NCBI GenBank assembly: GCA_002842285.1
Contig: PHCJ01000002.1
Coordinates: 62,001 to 126,000 of the forward strand
DNA length: 64,000 nucleotides
Source of the DNA: Betaproteobacteria bacterium HGW-Betaproteobacteria-22
GTDB lineage: Bacteria > Pseudomonadota > Gammaproteobacteria > Burkholderiales > Methylophilaceae
Direction: 5' to 3'
Positions 39,978 through 47,826 of the stretch are shown here, one piece after another. Under the pieces are notes generated by a model. It was given only the letters and a program-made list of their open reading frames with translations, did no database searches and was not told where the DNA came from. The translations under genes and the position numbers were made by a program. How positions within the stretch are numbered: position 1 is the stretch's first letter; each line of letters opens with the position of its first letter.

Positions 39978-40091
39978 ATACCTAGTTTACATAGGTATGA
40001 AGATTGGCGATCTCGCTGTCATAGAGCAATATTTAAATTATTCCTTAGACCGGTAACTTTGCGTCCCCGCTTTTCAGTCGGGTATACCTTT
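39978..40091 (-). promoter_or_regulatory. cyclic-di-GMP-I (GEMM) riboswitch
   Basis: Read on the minus strand from 40091, the leader contains AAGGTATACCCG, a GAAAA loop, GCGGGGACGCAAAG and ACCGGTCTAAGG. These are the conserved core of the GEMM-I aptamer (GGGACGCAAAG plus CTAAGG). Helix P1 pairs AGGTAT at the 5' side with ATACCT at 39993-39998 (as read on the other strand). That 3' strand can instead pair with a downstream copy: ATACCTA-TGTAAAC-TAGGTAT (39978-39998) is a perfect 7-bp hairpin, a ready expression platform. The autotransporter start codon is ~190 nt downstream. Whether ligand turns the gene on or off cannot be told. Confidence 0.82.
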
Positions 40092-40099
40092 TATATTAA

Positions 40100-40498
40100 A
40101 TTCAGTCTACTCTCTTTGAAATCGGAGTCAATAAATCCAAACTAATAAAATTAACAACAATCAAAGTGTCATGTCCTATAAAGGCAGGTTTCTTCTTGCC
40201 GCCTCCCATAGCTTTAGTTTAATGCATAGACTGGCAGCTTTGTCCCGCTAATATGCCATAGTCGTGTTAATCCGCAAAGCTGACTGTCAGCATCAACACG
40301 CACAGACAGCCATCAACCGCTTTGTCCGACAAATCGCACTGCTACTAGTCCTTGTCTTTACTGCAAACGTACAGTGCCAGCCCAAAGAGGAACTTGCGAA
40401 GTTGATGGTAAAGAAATGAAAATTACTATCGGGCAAGCAGGCAACTAAGCTTCATTTCACTTAATGTATATTTATCCTGATTTGAAAGGATCATTGCT
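40100..40498. other. noncoding gap with dispersed repeat pieces
   Basis: No credible gene is seen on either strand. The left part should hold the promoter that transcribes the riboswitch leftwards. Between 40226 and 40330 lie pieces of the dispersed repeat (CAGCTTTGTCCCGC, TCCGCAAAGCTGACTGTCA and CAACCGCTTTGTCC) in both orientations. The right part leads to the DUF2703 gene with an AAAGGA ribosome-binding site. Confidence 0.5.
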
Positions 40499-40912
40499 AT
40501 GAAATCATTACCGATAATTTGGCAGAGACTAGTGAGCTCGAAAGGAAGGACGTGCGATCGCTGCAACGCCACCAATCTGGAAATGCAGCAAGCCATCAGT
40601 AAACTCCAGGAGGCACTTCGCCCCTTGGGTATTGAGCCAACCCTTGAGACCAGAGAGATAGACGAAGAATCATTCAAAGCCAACCCCTCTGAATCCAACC
40701 GCATTTGGATCGCGGGCAGGCCCATGGAAGAATGGCTTGGTGCAAGGGTCGGCAGCAGTCGTTGTTGTTCTGTTTGTGGTGAATCAGAGTGTCGAACGAT
40801 AGAGGTAGAGGGAACTGCGTTCGAGGCCATTCCCGAGAAGCTCTTTCTCAAAGCTGCCTTGGTCGCTTCTGCTGAGTTGTTAGATCCCACCCCTGATGCG
40901 CCGGCGCGTTAA
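40499..40912 (+). CDS. DUF2703-type cysteine-rich protein
   Basis: This 137-residue soluble protein has two cysteine pairs: GRTCDRCNATN (~res 19) and SRCCSVCGESECRTIEV (~res 86). The spacing TCDRC ... CCSVCGESEC matches DUF2703 proteins as I know them, a thioredoxin-like group often near metal or mercury resistance genes. No activity is established. It is cytosolic by lack of a signal peptide. It converges with the DUF302 gene, with 3 bp between the stops. Confidence 0.65.
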   Translation: MKSLPIIWQRLVSSKGRTCDRCNATNLEMQQAISKLQEALRPLGIEPTLETREIDEESFKANPSESNRIWIAGRPMEEWLGARVGSSRCCSVCGESECRTIEVEGTAFEAIPEKLFLKAALVASAELLDPTPDAPAR

Positions 40913-40915
40913 TGT

Positions 40916-41299
40916 TCATTTTGCCTCGTCAACCATTTGAATGGTGGTCGCTTCAACTTCCTTGGCGACTTGAACCAGCCCTGCATCTTGCGATAGCGCC
41001 GAAATCATATCCGCCGGTCTAATCAGACCGATCTTGGTCTTGCCTTTCTCGGTAAATACCGAGATACGGCAGGGCAGTGCCATATTCAGGCGCATGTCGG
41101 TAGATAACACTTTTGATGCCTGTACCGGGTTGCAAACCTCGAACACTTTGCATTCCTCCCCAAAGGCAATCCCCTTGCTACGCAGAGTGTTACCCAAGTC
41201 GTGAACATGCAGCACGCCGAAAGCGTGACGCTTCACTGCAGATTCAAGGTCTGTAGCCGCTTGTTCGAAGGTTTTATCTGTTTCAACGATGTAGTACAT
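40916..41299 (-). CDS. DUF302 family protein
   Basis: This 127-residue cytosolic protein of the DUF302 fold shows the typical start (YYIVETDKTFEQAATDLESA), HAFGVLHVHDLGNTL and EECKVFEVCNPVQASKVL, then ALPCRISVFTEKGKTKIGLI. The conserved Cys residues in ALPCRI and CNPVQA are present. DUF302 proteins occur widely in metal-stress and sulfur-oxidation loci with no settled function. It lies downstream of the Met-rich gene on the same strand. Confidence 0.8.
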   Translation of the reverse strand: MYYIVETDKTFEQAATDLESAVKRHAFGVLHVHDLGNTLRSKGIAFGEECKVFEVCNPVQASKVLSTDMRLNMALPCRISVFTEKGKTKIGLIRPADMISALSQDAGLVQVAKEVEATTIQMVDEAK

Positions 41300-41342
41300 G
41301 AAAACTCCTATTGTCCAAGACTGTTTGGTTAAATGGTTTCAG

Positions 41343-41395
41343 CAGGCACACTAAATATCCGCAATTGCAAATCGATCGGGCATGTTTAGTGTGCC
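41343..41395 (-). terminator. 12-bp inverted repeat between Met-rich and DUF302 genes
   Basis: AGGCACACTAAA (41343-41354) and its exact complement TTTAGTGTGCCT (41384-41395) are separated by 29 bp. The structure lies 22 bp after the stop of the Met-rich gene and 44 bp before the DUF302 start on the minus strand. It could be a long-loop terminator, an RNA stabiliser or a binding site for a dimeric regulator. Confidence 0.45.
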
Positions 41396-41417
41396 TCCCT
41401 GTGTGGCGCAGCCTTAA

Positions 41418-41900
41418 TTATCTTGAGGGTTGTCCCCACATTTCATGCTGATGCTGCATCATATGATCCATCATCATCTGCTGCATGGGCATGTAATGAT
41501 CCATCATGTACTGGCGCTGCTTCATTTGCTCGGGGGTGAGGTTGGAATAATAGTCGTCCATGTCGTCCCATCCCATCATCATGTCGTGTCCCATTCCCAT
41601 ACAGCCATCAGGTCCCCACATGCCTTCCATCATATGCATGTTGTTCTGCATGGTCGACCAGTGCTCCTTGAGCAGTTTCTGCCGCTTCTGCGGATCCTGG
41701 GTCTGATGAATTTTGTCCATCTCTTGCTGCATCTTCTTCATGTTTTCCTGAATCTGCTTCATTTGCTTGTCGAACTCAGCCACATTAGGTGCATTTTGCT
41801 GAATTTGCGCACCGTTTTGGGGTGTCGTTTTTTCAGCCATTGCCGGGGTAGCCGAAAAAATGGCTGTAACCAATAGTGCTATCAAAGCAGTCCGTTTCAT
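41418..41900 (-). CDS. periplasmic Met-rich protein next to cadA
   Basis: This 160-residue protein has a clean signal peptide (ATPAMAEKT, cleavage ~res 22). A helical Gln/Lys/Met segment follows (FDKQMKQIQENMKKMQQEMD), then Met/His/Asp-rich stretches (MGMGHDMMMGWDDMDDYY, HYMPMQQMMMDHMMQHQHEM). It is similar in plan to the product of 27724-28149 and to Spy/ZraP-like or copper-binding periplasmic proteins, without a firm family match. It lies 45 bp after the P-type ATPase gene and probably shares its message. Confidence 0.7.
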   Translation of the reverse strand: MKRTALIALLVTAIFSATPAMAEKTTPQNGAQIQQNAPNVAEFDKQMKQIQENMKKMQQEMDKIHQTQDPQKRQKLLKEHWSTMQNNMHMMEGMWGPDGCMGMGHDMMMGWDDMDDYYSNLTPEQMKQRQYMMDHYMPMQQMMMDHMMQHQHEMWGQPSR

Positions 41901-41945
41901 TCTGAATCTCCTTTAATCGGTATAAAACAAAGGGGAATGACTTCC

Positions 41946-44132
41946 CTATCTCCGTAACAACCGGAGTCCGTTTGCTACAACCAACAAACTGGCACCCATG
42001 TCGGCGAATACAGCCATCCACATAGTCGTCATTCCTACGAAAGTAAGCATAAAAAATACCAGCTTGATGCCGAGTGCGAGTGCGATGTTCTGTTTCAGTA
42101 TCGCAGCTGTATCCCGAGACAAGCGCACGAAAGCTGGAATCTTGCGCAGGTCGTCATCCATCAACGCCACATCGGCGGTCTCAATGGCGGTATCGGTACC
42201 AGCTGCCCCCATGGCAAAGCCTATGTCGGCGCGTGCCAAGGCAGGCGCATCGTTGATGCCGTCGCCTACCATGCCGATCTTCCCGCCGTTTCCGTCTTTC
42301 AGGAGTTGCTCAATGGTTGTGAGCTTGTTCTCCGGCAGCTGGTTCCCTCTCGCTTCATCAATGCCGACCTCGCTTGCAATGGCTTCGGCAGTGTGCGCGT
42401 TGTCGCCAGTCAGCATCAGGGTTTTTACCCCGAGAGAATGCAGTTCTGCAATGGCTTGACGACTGGTATCCCGCACCGTATCGGCAACCGCGAAAATACC
42501 GAGCACCCCAGTCTGATTCGCCAATAGCACAGCCGTTTTACCCTGGCGCTCCAACGGCATGAGCTTGGCCTCGATGTCTGCGGAACACAAGCCCAGATCT
42601 TCAATCAGTTGATGGTTGCCGAGTTGGTAAGTATGACCATCAATACTGCCCTTCACCCCACGTCCTAGAATGGCGGCAAAGTCATCAACATCAAGCAACA
42701 CAATCCCAGACTCATTAGCTGCACGAGCAATGGCTAATGAAACCGGATGATCGGAGCGTCCCGCCAGACTTGCCGCCAGGGTGTGAATCTGAGTGACGTC
42801 ATCACCAGTTAGTGCGATAAAGTCGGTCTGGGCAGGCTTCCCGTGGGTAATGGTGCCGGTCTTGTCGAGTGCGAGAGTCGTTAATTGATGACCTTCCTCA
42901 AGATAGACACCGCCTTTGATCAATATGCCTTTGCGCGCAGCCGCAGCCAGCCCGCTGACAATGGTGACCGGCGTTGAAATCACCAATGCACACGGGCAGG
43001 CGATGACGAGCAGCACCAAGGCCTTGTAGATCCAGTCGAGCCATGATCCCCCATTGAGCAAAGGCGGCAGGATAGCGACCAGCAGTGCGATGGCAAATAT
43101 GGATGGCGTGTAGATTTTGGCAAACTGGTCGACAAAACGTTGAGTGGGGGCACGGCTACCCTGAGCCGATTCTACGGCATGGATGATGCGGGACAGTGTG
43201 GAATGGCTCGCTTCTGCTGTTACACGGTATTCGAATGAGCCGGTTTCGTTGATAGTGCCTGCGAAGACAGTATCCCCTTCAGCTTTGTCCACGGGTAGGC
43301 TTTCGCCGGTGATCGGTGCCTGATTTACCGCTGACCGACCACTGGTGACAACGCCATCCAACGCGATCCGCTCTCCAGGACGCAGGCGTACTACCGCCCC
43401 AAGTGGCACTTCCTTAGCGTGCATGTCTACCCAGCTGCCATCTTGCTGACGAACTGTCGCGGTTTCCGGGGCAAGTTCCATCAACCCGCGTATAGCGTTA
43501 CGCGCACGGTCGAGGGACTTGGCTTCAATCAGTTCCGCCAGCGCAAAGAGAAACGTCACCATGGCCGCCTCTGGCCAGTGTCCGATAGCAACCGCGCCGG
43601 TTACCGCAATCGACATCAGGGCGTTTATGTTCAGATTGCCGTTTTTGAGCGCGACCCAGCCTTTCTTGTAGGTCGGCAGACCACCGGACAAAATCGCCAA
43701 CAAAGCGAGCGCAATGATCGCCCACTCTTGCACGCCGGCAATCCAGCCCACGACTTCAGATAACGTAGCCGCGACCCCTGAAAATGCCAATGGCCACCAG
43801 TTGGTCTTGGAAACTGGTTCAATCTGTGGGGTTACAGCGGTTGCATTGCCCGATTCAATCTTCGCTTCGAAACCGATGGCTTGTAACGCCGTAACGATGT
43901 TATCCAAAACTTCCGGTGAGTGTGTAACGGTGAGGCGCCGCTGTATCAGATTGAAATCCAGCGCGGCTACACCGATCATCCCCGTCAGCTTGGCTCTGAT
44001 GAGATTTTCTTCGGTCGGGCAATCCATGTCGTCAATACGAAAAACAGTCTTGCCTGCCCCATGATCAGGTCCGACCATCATTGAAGATGAGTCAGTCGCA
44101 CAATCACACGTATTGGAATCGCAAACTTTCAT
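41946..44132 (-). CDS. cadA: Zn/Cd/Pb-translocating P1B-type ATPase
   Basis: This 728-residue pump exports Zn(II), Cd(II) or Pb(II). The N-terminus has a Cys-rich start (CDSNTCDCATD) and an HMA fold whose metal loop is DMDCPTEENLIRAKL, with Asp-Cys-Pro in place of CxxC, as in some betaproteobacterial CadA/PbrA. Core motifs: PITGESLPVDKAEGD, IACPCALVISTPVTIV (CPC of TM6), LDKTGTITHGK, SDHPVSLAIA and [20 protein letters not shown]. The last helix pair, with Lys in GIKLVFFML and Asp in VFADMGASLLVVANGLRL, fits the zinc/cadmium subgroup. A MerR-type promoter lies directly upstream. Confidence 0.93.
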   Translation of the reverse strand: MKVCDSNTCDCATDSSSMMVGPDHGAGKTVFRIDDMDCPTEENLIRAKLTGMIGVAALDFNLIQRRLTVTHSPEVLDNIVTALQAIGFEAKIESGNATAVTPQIEPVSKTNWWPLAFSGVAATLSEVVGWIAGVQEWAIIALALLAILSGGLPTYKKGWVALKNGNLNINALMSIAVTGAVAIGHWPEAAMVTFLFALAELIEAKSLDRARNAIRGLMELAPETATVRQQDGSWVDMHAKEVPLGAVVRLRPGERIALDGVVTSGRSAVNQAPITGESLPVDKAEGDTVFAGTINETGSFEYRVTAEASHSTLSRIIHAVESAQGSRAPTQRFVDQFAKIYTPSIFAIALLVAILPPLLNGGSWLDWIYKALVLLVIACPCALVISTPVTIVSGLAAAARKGILIKGGVYLEEGHQLTTLALDKTGTITHGKPAQTDFIALTGDDVTQIHTLAASLAGRSDHPVSLAIARAANESGIVLLDVDDFAAILGRGVKGSIDGHTYQLGNHQLIEDLGLCSADIEAKLMPLERQGKTAVLLANQTGVLGIFAVADTVRDTSRQAIAELHSLGVKTLMLTGDNAHTAEAIASEVGIDEARGNQLPENKLTTIEQLLKDGNGGKIGMVGDGINDAPALARADIGFAMGAAGTDTAIETADVALMDDDLRKIPAFVRLSRDTAAILKQNIALALGIKLVFFMLTFVGMTTMWMAVFADMGASLLVVANGLRLLRR

Positions 44133-44158
44133 ATCAGTCTTATCATTTGTAGAGAAAT

Positions 44159-44191
44159 ATTTAAGCTACCCTGCAGCGGCTATAGAGTCAA
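44159..44191 (-). promoter_or_regulatory. MerR-family (CadR/PbrR/ZntR-type) promoter of cadA
   Basis: On the minus strand TTGACT (44186-44191) is the -35 box and TTAAAT/CTTAAA (44159-44165) the -10 box. The spacer is overlong, at 20-21 bp, as MerR-type activators require. The spacer holds the imperfect dyad ACTCTATAG-CCG-CTGCAGGGT (44168-44188). No merR-type gene is present nearby, so a regulator encoded elsewhere must act. The remaining gap to 44447 (about 255 bp) shows no gene and should contain the czcI promoter. Confidence 0.75.
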
Positions 44192-44447
44192 GTGATTGTT
44201 ATGATGGAGACCCAGACTTTCTGACAATGACATGAAAGTTGGGTAGTGAGCAAAACTAACGCGCGCAAAAATCGAGACAATTCGCAGCAGTAATTAATCG
44301 ATGGTTACACAAAATTCAGAACCCCCTTGATATTGAACTGGAGCACCGAGCTTCTGCTGTTGGTATGGATAACTTTGTAACAGGTATTATCTACTTATAC
44401 CACCCATTTTCCTTGAGTATTGATTATTGATATGTTAAATTTAACTT

Positions 44448-44813
44448 GTGAAGATATTATCTAAAATCCTTTTAATCTTATTCGTGTTGCAGTCTACATG
44501 GGCTGTTGCTGCTCAATATTGCCAGCACGAAGAAAGTCCGAAGGTTGAGCATATTGGTCACCATACGCATAAGCATACTTCTCAAAGTGCTGACAGTAAT
44601 CATGTGACCGATCAAAAATCAAGCGACAGCTCTAAGTCAGGAGTTGATACTGATTGCCCTTTCTGTCACTTAAGCAGTATCAAATCAATGATTAGTAACT
44701 TGCCTGTGATTGATGCAGAAATCGAGTCTGTTGTAATAGTCGGTATTTATCGCAGCTATCCTGAAATTATTCCACTGAAGCCTGAACGACCCAACTGGAA
44801 TCTTGCTGTTTAA
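44448..44813 (+). CDS. czcI: CzcI-type small periplasmic metal-response protein
   Basis: This 121-residue protein has a signal peptide ending near AVAAQYCQH (~res 22). A His-rich segment (HIGHHTHKHTSQ) follows, then DTDCPFCHLSSIKSM (~res 70) and a C-terminus close to the CzcI pattern (RSYPEIIPLKPERPNWN). CzcI lies first in czc operons and modulates induction; its exact action is unknown. The last codons and stop sit in a 13-bp inverted repeat shared with the czcC leader. Confidence 0.82.
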   Translation: MKILSKILLILFVLQSTWAVAAQYCQHEESPKVEHIGHHTHKHTSQSADSNHVTDQKSSDSSKSGVDTDCPFCHLSSIKSMISNLPVIDAEIESVVIVGIYRSYPEIIPLKPERPNWNLAV

Positions 44814-44880
44814 TTCAGCGAGATTTTGTCATCTTTAAATACTAGTTATTCTGTAGCAATTAACATTATCTCGCTGAATT
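44812..44880 (+). promoter_or_regulatory. perfect 13-bp inverted repeat between czcI and czcC
   Basis: AATTCAGCGAGAT (44812-44824) and ATCTCGCTGAATT (44868-44880) are exact complements with a 43-bp loop. The left arm includes part of the czcI stop codon, and the right arm ends 25 bp before the czcC start. In RNA this would fold into a long hairpin able to affect read-through or czcC translation. Confidence 0.55.
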
Positions 44881-44905
44881 CTGACCTTATTTTTAGGAGA
44901 ATTCT

Positions 44906-46171
44906 ATGCGTTTATGTTATTTGTTTTTATCATTTATTTTATTATCAATCCCGGTACTGGCGGCAAATGACGCTGCCCTACAACATGCCGAAAACCAAAA
45001 TTTAACAGATCTTTCTCTTTCAGACTCACTTGATCTGGCATTGAAGGCAAATCCTGATATTGCCGTTGCCATACGCGAGCGAGAGGCTATAGATGGAGTA
45101 AAAGTACAAGCTGCCACTAGGCCCAATCCCTTTGTATCAACCTCTATTCAAGACACCCGAAGTGCTACACGGCAGATTTATCTTCAATTTAACCAAGAGA
45201 TTGAGCTAGGAGATAAGCGTACAGCCAGGATGGAAGCTGCCGATGCTTTCTATAGCAAAGCAGATGCCGAGCTAGCCACTAAAAAAGCTGAAATTCACGC
45301 TAATGTGGTGTTGGCTTTTTATGAGTTACTGGTGGCACAAGAACGAGTGACACTTGCCAAGTCCTCAGTGGTAGTTGCCGAATCGGCACTTGATGCTGCT
45401 TCTAAGCGTGTCAAAGCTGGCAAAAGTTCACCCGTTGAGCAAACCAAATCAACTGTTGCTGCTGCATCCGCAAAAATTGAGCTGGTTCAAGCCATGACGC
45501 AATTAAACAATAGTCGCAAACGTTTAAGTGCTCTGTGGGGTGATAACGCACCTAGCTTCGAGCGTGCAACTGGTGAAGTTGCAACCATTCCTGAAATAAG
45601 CTCACTGAGTAACCTTCAATCATTAATAGATAGCGCTCCATCCGTCAAATTAGCCAAACTGGAAATTGATGCGCGAAAGGCAATGACTAGGATTGAGCGT
45701 AGCAGAGCCATCCCTAATATCACAATCAGTGCAGGGGTAGTGAATAACCAAGAGATTGGGCTTAATCAGGCCTTGTTTGGATTGTCCATTCCAATCCCAG
45801 TCTTTGATCGTAACCAAGGTAATGTTCAAGAGGCTGCCAGCCGCACATTTAAAGCTGAAGACGAACTGATTGCTGTAAAAAACAGAATTCAAACAAATCT
45901 GGCTACACAATATGAAAGACTAAATGCGGCCAGACAGGCAACTCTGTCGCTGCAAAGTGACATTCTACCCAATGCTCAAAGCGCGTTTGATGCTGCCAAC
46001 AGAGGCTTTAGTTTGGGTAAGTTTAACTTTCTGGATGTGTTGGATGCTCAACGCACGCTATATCAAGCCAAATCTCAATATATCAACGCACTCTTGGAAG
46101 CACATCAATCGATTGCTGAAATAGAACGTACTCTTGGTGAAGTTGTAGAGCACCAAGCAACAAAGCCTTAA
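44906..46171 (+). CDS. czcC: CzcC-type outer-membrane efflux channel
   Basis: This TolC-family outer-membrane factor of the zinc/cobalt/cadmium pump has 421 residues. A signal peptide ends at IPVLAANDAA (~res 20). Two TolC repeats are seen (LSLSDSLDLALKANPDIAV and, late, LGKFNFLDVLDAQRTLYQAK). A TTTTAGGAG site precedes the ATG. It is followed after 12 bp by czcB. Confidence 0.9.
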   Translation: MRLCYLFLSFILLSIPVLAANDAALQHAENQNLTDLSLSDSLDLALKANPDIAVAIREREAIDGVKVQAATRPNPFVSTSIQDTRSATRQIYLQFNQEIELGDKRTARMEAADAFYSKADAELATKKAEIHANVVLAFYELLVAQERVTLAKSSVVVAESALDAASKRVKAGKSSPVEQTKSTVAAASAKIELVQAMTQLNNSRKRLSALWGDNAPSFERATGEVATIPEISSLSNLQSLIDSAPSVKLAKLEIDARKAMTRIERSRAIPNITISAGVVNNQEIGLNQALFGLSIPIPVFDRNQGNVQEAASRTFKAEDELIAVKNRIQTNLATQYERLNAARQATLSLQSDILPNAQSAFDAANRGFSLGKFNFLDVLDAQRTLYQAKSQYINALLEAHQSIAEIERTLGEVVEHQATKP

Positions 46172-46183
46172 GGATAATTAATC

Positions 46184-47782
46184 ATGAATTTTAATTTCGA
46201 TAAAAGTAGCAAAAAAAACGGACAAGTGATCGCAATTATCTTGGTCATCATTATCAGTATTGTATTAGGTGCGTTGATACTAAAGACCGAAAAGCCCAAG
46301 GCTATGACCGAAGAACATGAAGAGCACTCTGAAGGCGAGGCGCAGGCAGAGCATGATGAAGGCATGCCTGAGGAGTCATCAGGCTTAGATAAGAAGGCCA
46401 TGGAAGCGCACGAAAAGCAGCATACAGCACAAGTACCGGAAGTTTTAAAAGGGCCACATGGCGGAAAGCTTTTCGTAAAGGATGACTATGGCGTAGAGAT
46501 TGCAATCTTTGAAGAAGATACACCGCCGGAATTCAGGATATATACCTACTTAAATGAAAAGCCTTTGGAACCAACTTTATCAAAAGTCAGTGTGGAACTG
46601 ACGCGTCTAGGCAGAAACCCAGAAAAATTCAATTTTGTTAAAGAAAACGATTATTTAAAAAGTAATGCGACGGTGATGGAGCCACATTCGTTTGATGTAC
46701 ACCTCAATGCCGTTTACAACAACAAAAGTTATACGTTTGCTTACAAACAGGTTGAAGGCAGAATTTCAATGTCCGATAAGCAGCTAACATTAAACGCCGT
46801 TGAAGTGCTGACCGCAGGTCCTGCAAAAATAAAAAGTACATTGAAACTACAAGGTGAGATCAAGCTGAATGCTGACAAGAGTGTGCAGATTGTGTCTAGA
46901 GTCGGAGGCATAGTAGAAAAGGTCAGCGTGAATGCTGGCGATAACGTACGTAAAGGTCAAGTTTTAGCGACAGTATCCAGTCAAGCGATTGCAGACGTAC
47001 GTAGTGATTTATTGGCTGCTCAAAAAAGAGTTGGCCTTGCGCGCACCACTTACGAACGTGAAAAACAACTTTGGGAAGAGAAAATCTCAGCGCAGCAAGA
47101 TTACTTGCAGGCGCAGCATGATTTACAAGAAGCGGAAATTAACTTAAATCGTATTCAACAAAAGCTGGGCGCCTTAGGTGCTGGTGCTAGTGGATCTGGG
47201 CAAGCTCGCTATGACATCCGCTCGCCAATTGACGGCATGGTGACATTAAAAAAAGTCAGTCAAGGTCAAGTGATAAGCGAAATCGACAGTTTGTTTGAAG
47301 TATCTGACTTATCAACAGTTTGGGCGGAGATGACCATTTACGCCAAAGATATTAATACAGTGAAATCAGGTCAGCAAGTCACTGTTAAAGCGAGCGCTTT
47401 TGATGCGCATGCATTGGGCAGTATAGCTTACGTGAGTTCACTGGTTGGTGAGCAATCGCGGACTGCGATGGCGAGAGTGGTGCTCAATAATCCTGATAAA
47501 ACTTGGTTGCCTGGTTTGCCCGTCAATATTGAACTCACTTCAAGTGAAGCGGATGTGCCATTGGCGGTATCAGTAGAAGGTATTCAATCGTTAAATGAAG
47601 AAACGGTTGTATTCGGTCGCTATGGCAACTATTTTGAGGCTAGACCTGTCACGCTGGGACGCAGAGATGAAAAATATGTGGAAGTGTTAGAGGGGCTAAA
47701 TGCAGGGGAAAAATATGCAGCTGGGAACAGCTATTTGATTAAGGCTGACATTGGCAAAGCAGGAGCAAGTCATGAGCATTAA
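46184..47782 (+). CDS. czcB: CzcB-type membrane fusion protein
   Basis: This is the periplasmic adaptor of the Czc pump. The 532-residue protein has an N-terminal anchor helix (VIAIILVIIISIVLGALI), a Glu/His-rich linker (EEHEEHSEGEAQAEHDEG) and an extra N-terminal domain with GPHGGKLFVKDDYGVEIAIF. The usual barrel-sandwich, long hairpin (LAAQKRVGLARTTYEREK) and beta-barrel follow (VWAEMTIYAKDINTV). It ends with a short His tail (GASHEH). The N-terminal acidic and GPHGG region is typical of CzcB and distinguishes it from CusB. Confidence 0.92.
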   Translation: MNFNFDKSSKKNGQVIAIILVIIISIVLGALILKTEKPKAMTEEHEEHSEGEAQAEHDEGMPEESSGLDKKAMEAHEKQHTAQVPEVLKGPHGGKLFVKDDYGVEIAIFEEDTPPEFRIYTYLNEKPLEPTLSKVSVELTRLGRNPEKFNFVKENDYLKSNATVMEPHSFDVHLNAVYNNKSYTFAYKQVEGRISMSDKQLTLNAVEVLTAGPAKIKSTLKLQGEIKLNADKSVQIVSRVGGIVEKVSVNAGDNVRKGQVLATVSSQAIADVRSDLLAAQKRVGLARTTYEREKQLWEEKISAQQDYLQAQHDLQEAEINLNRIQQKLGALGAGASGSGQARYDIRSPIDGMVTLKKVSQGQVISEIDSLFEVSDLSTVWAEMTIYAKDINTVKSGQQVTVKASAFDAHALGSIAYVSSLVGEQSRTAMARVVLNNPDKTWLPGLPVNIELTSSEADVPLAVSVEGIQSLNEETVVFGRYGNYFEARPVTLGRRDEKYVEVLEGLNAGEKYAAGNSYLIKADIGKAGASHEH

Positions 47783-47826
47783 TGCATTGATTTTGAAATC
47801 TGCTGATAAACCAAAGGAGCTATCAA

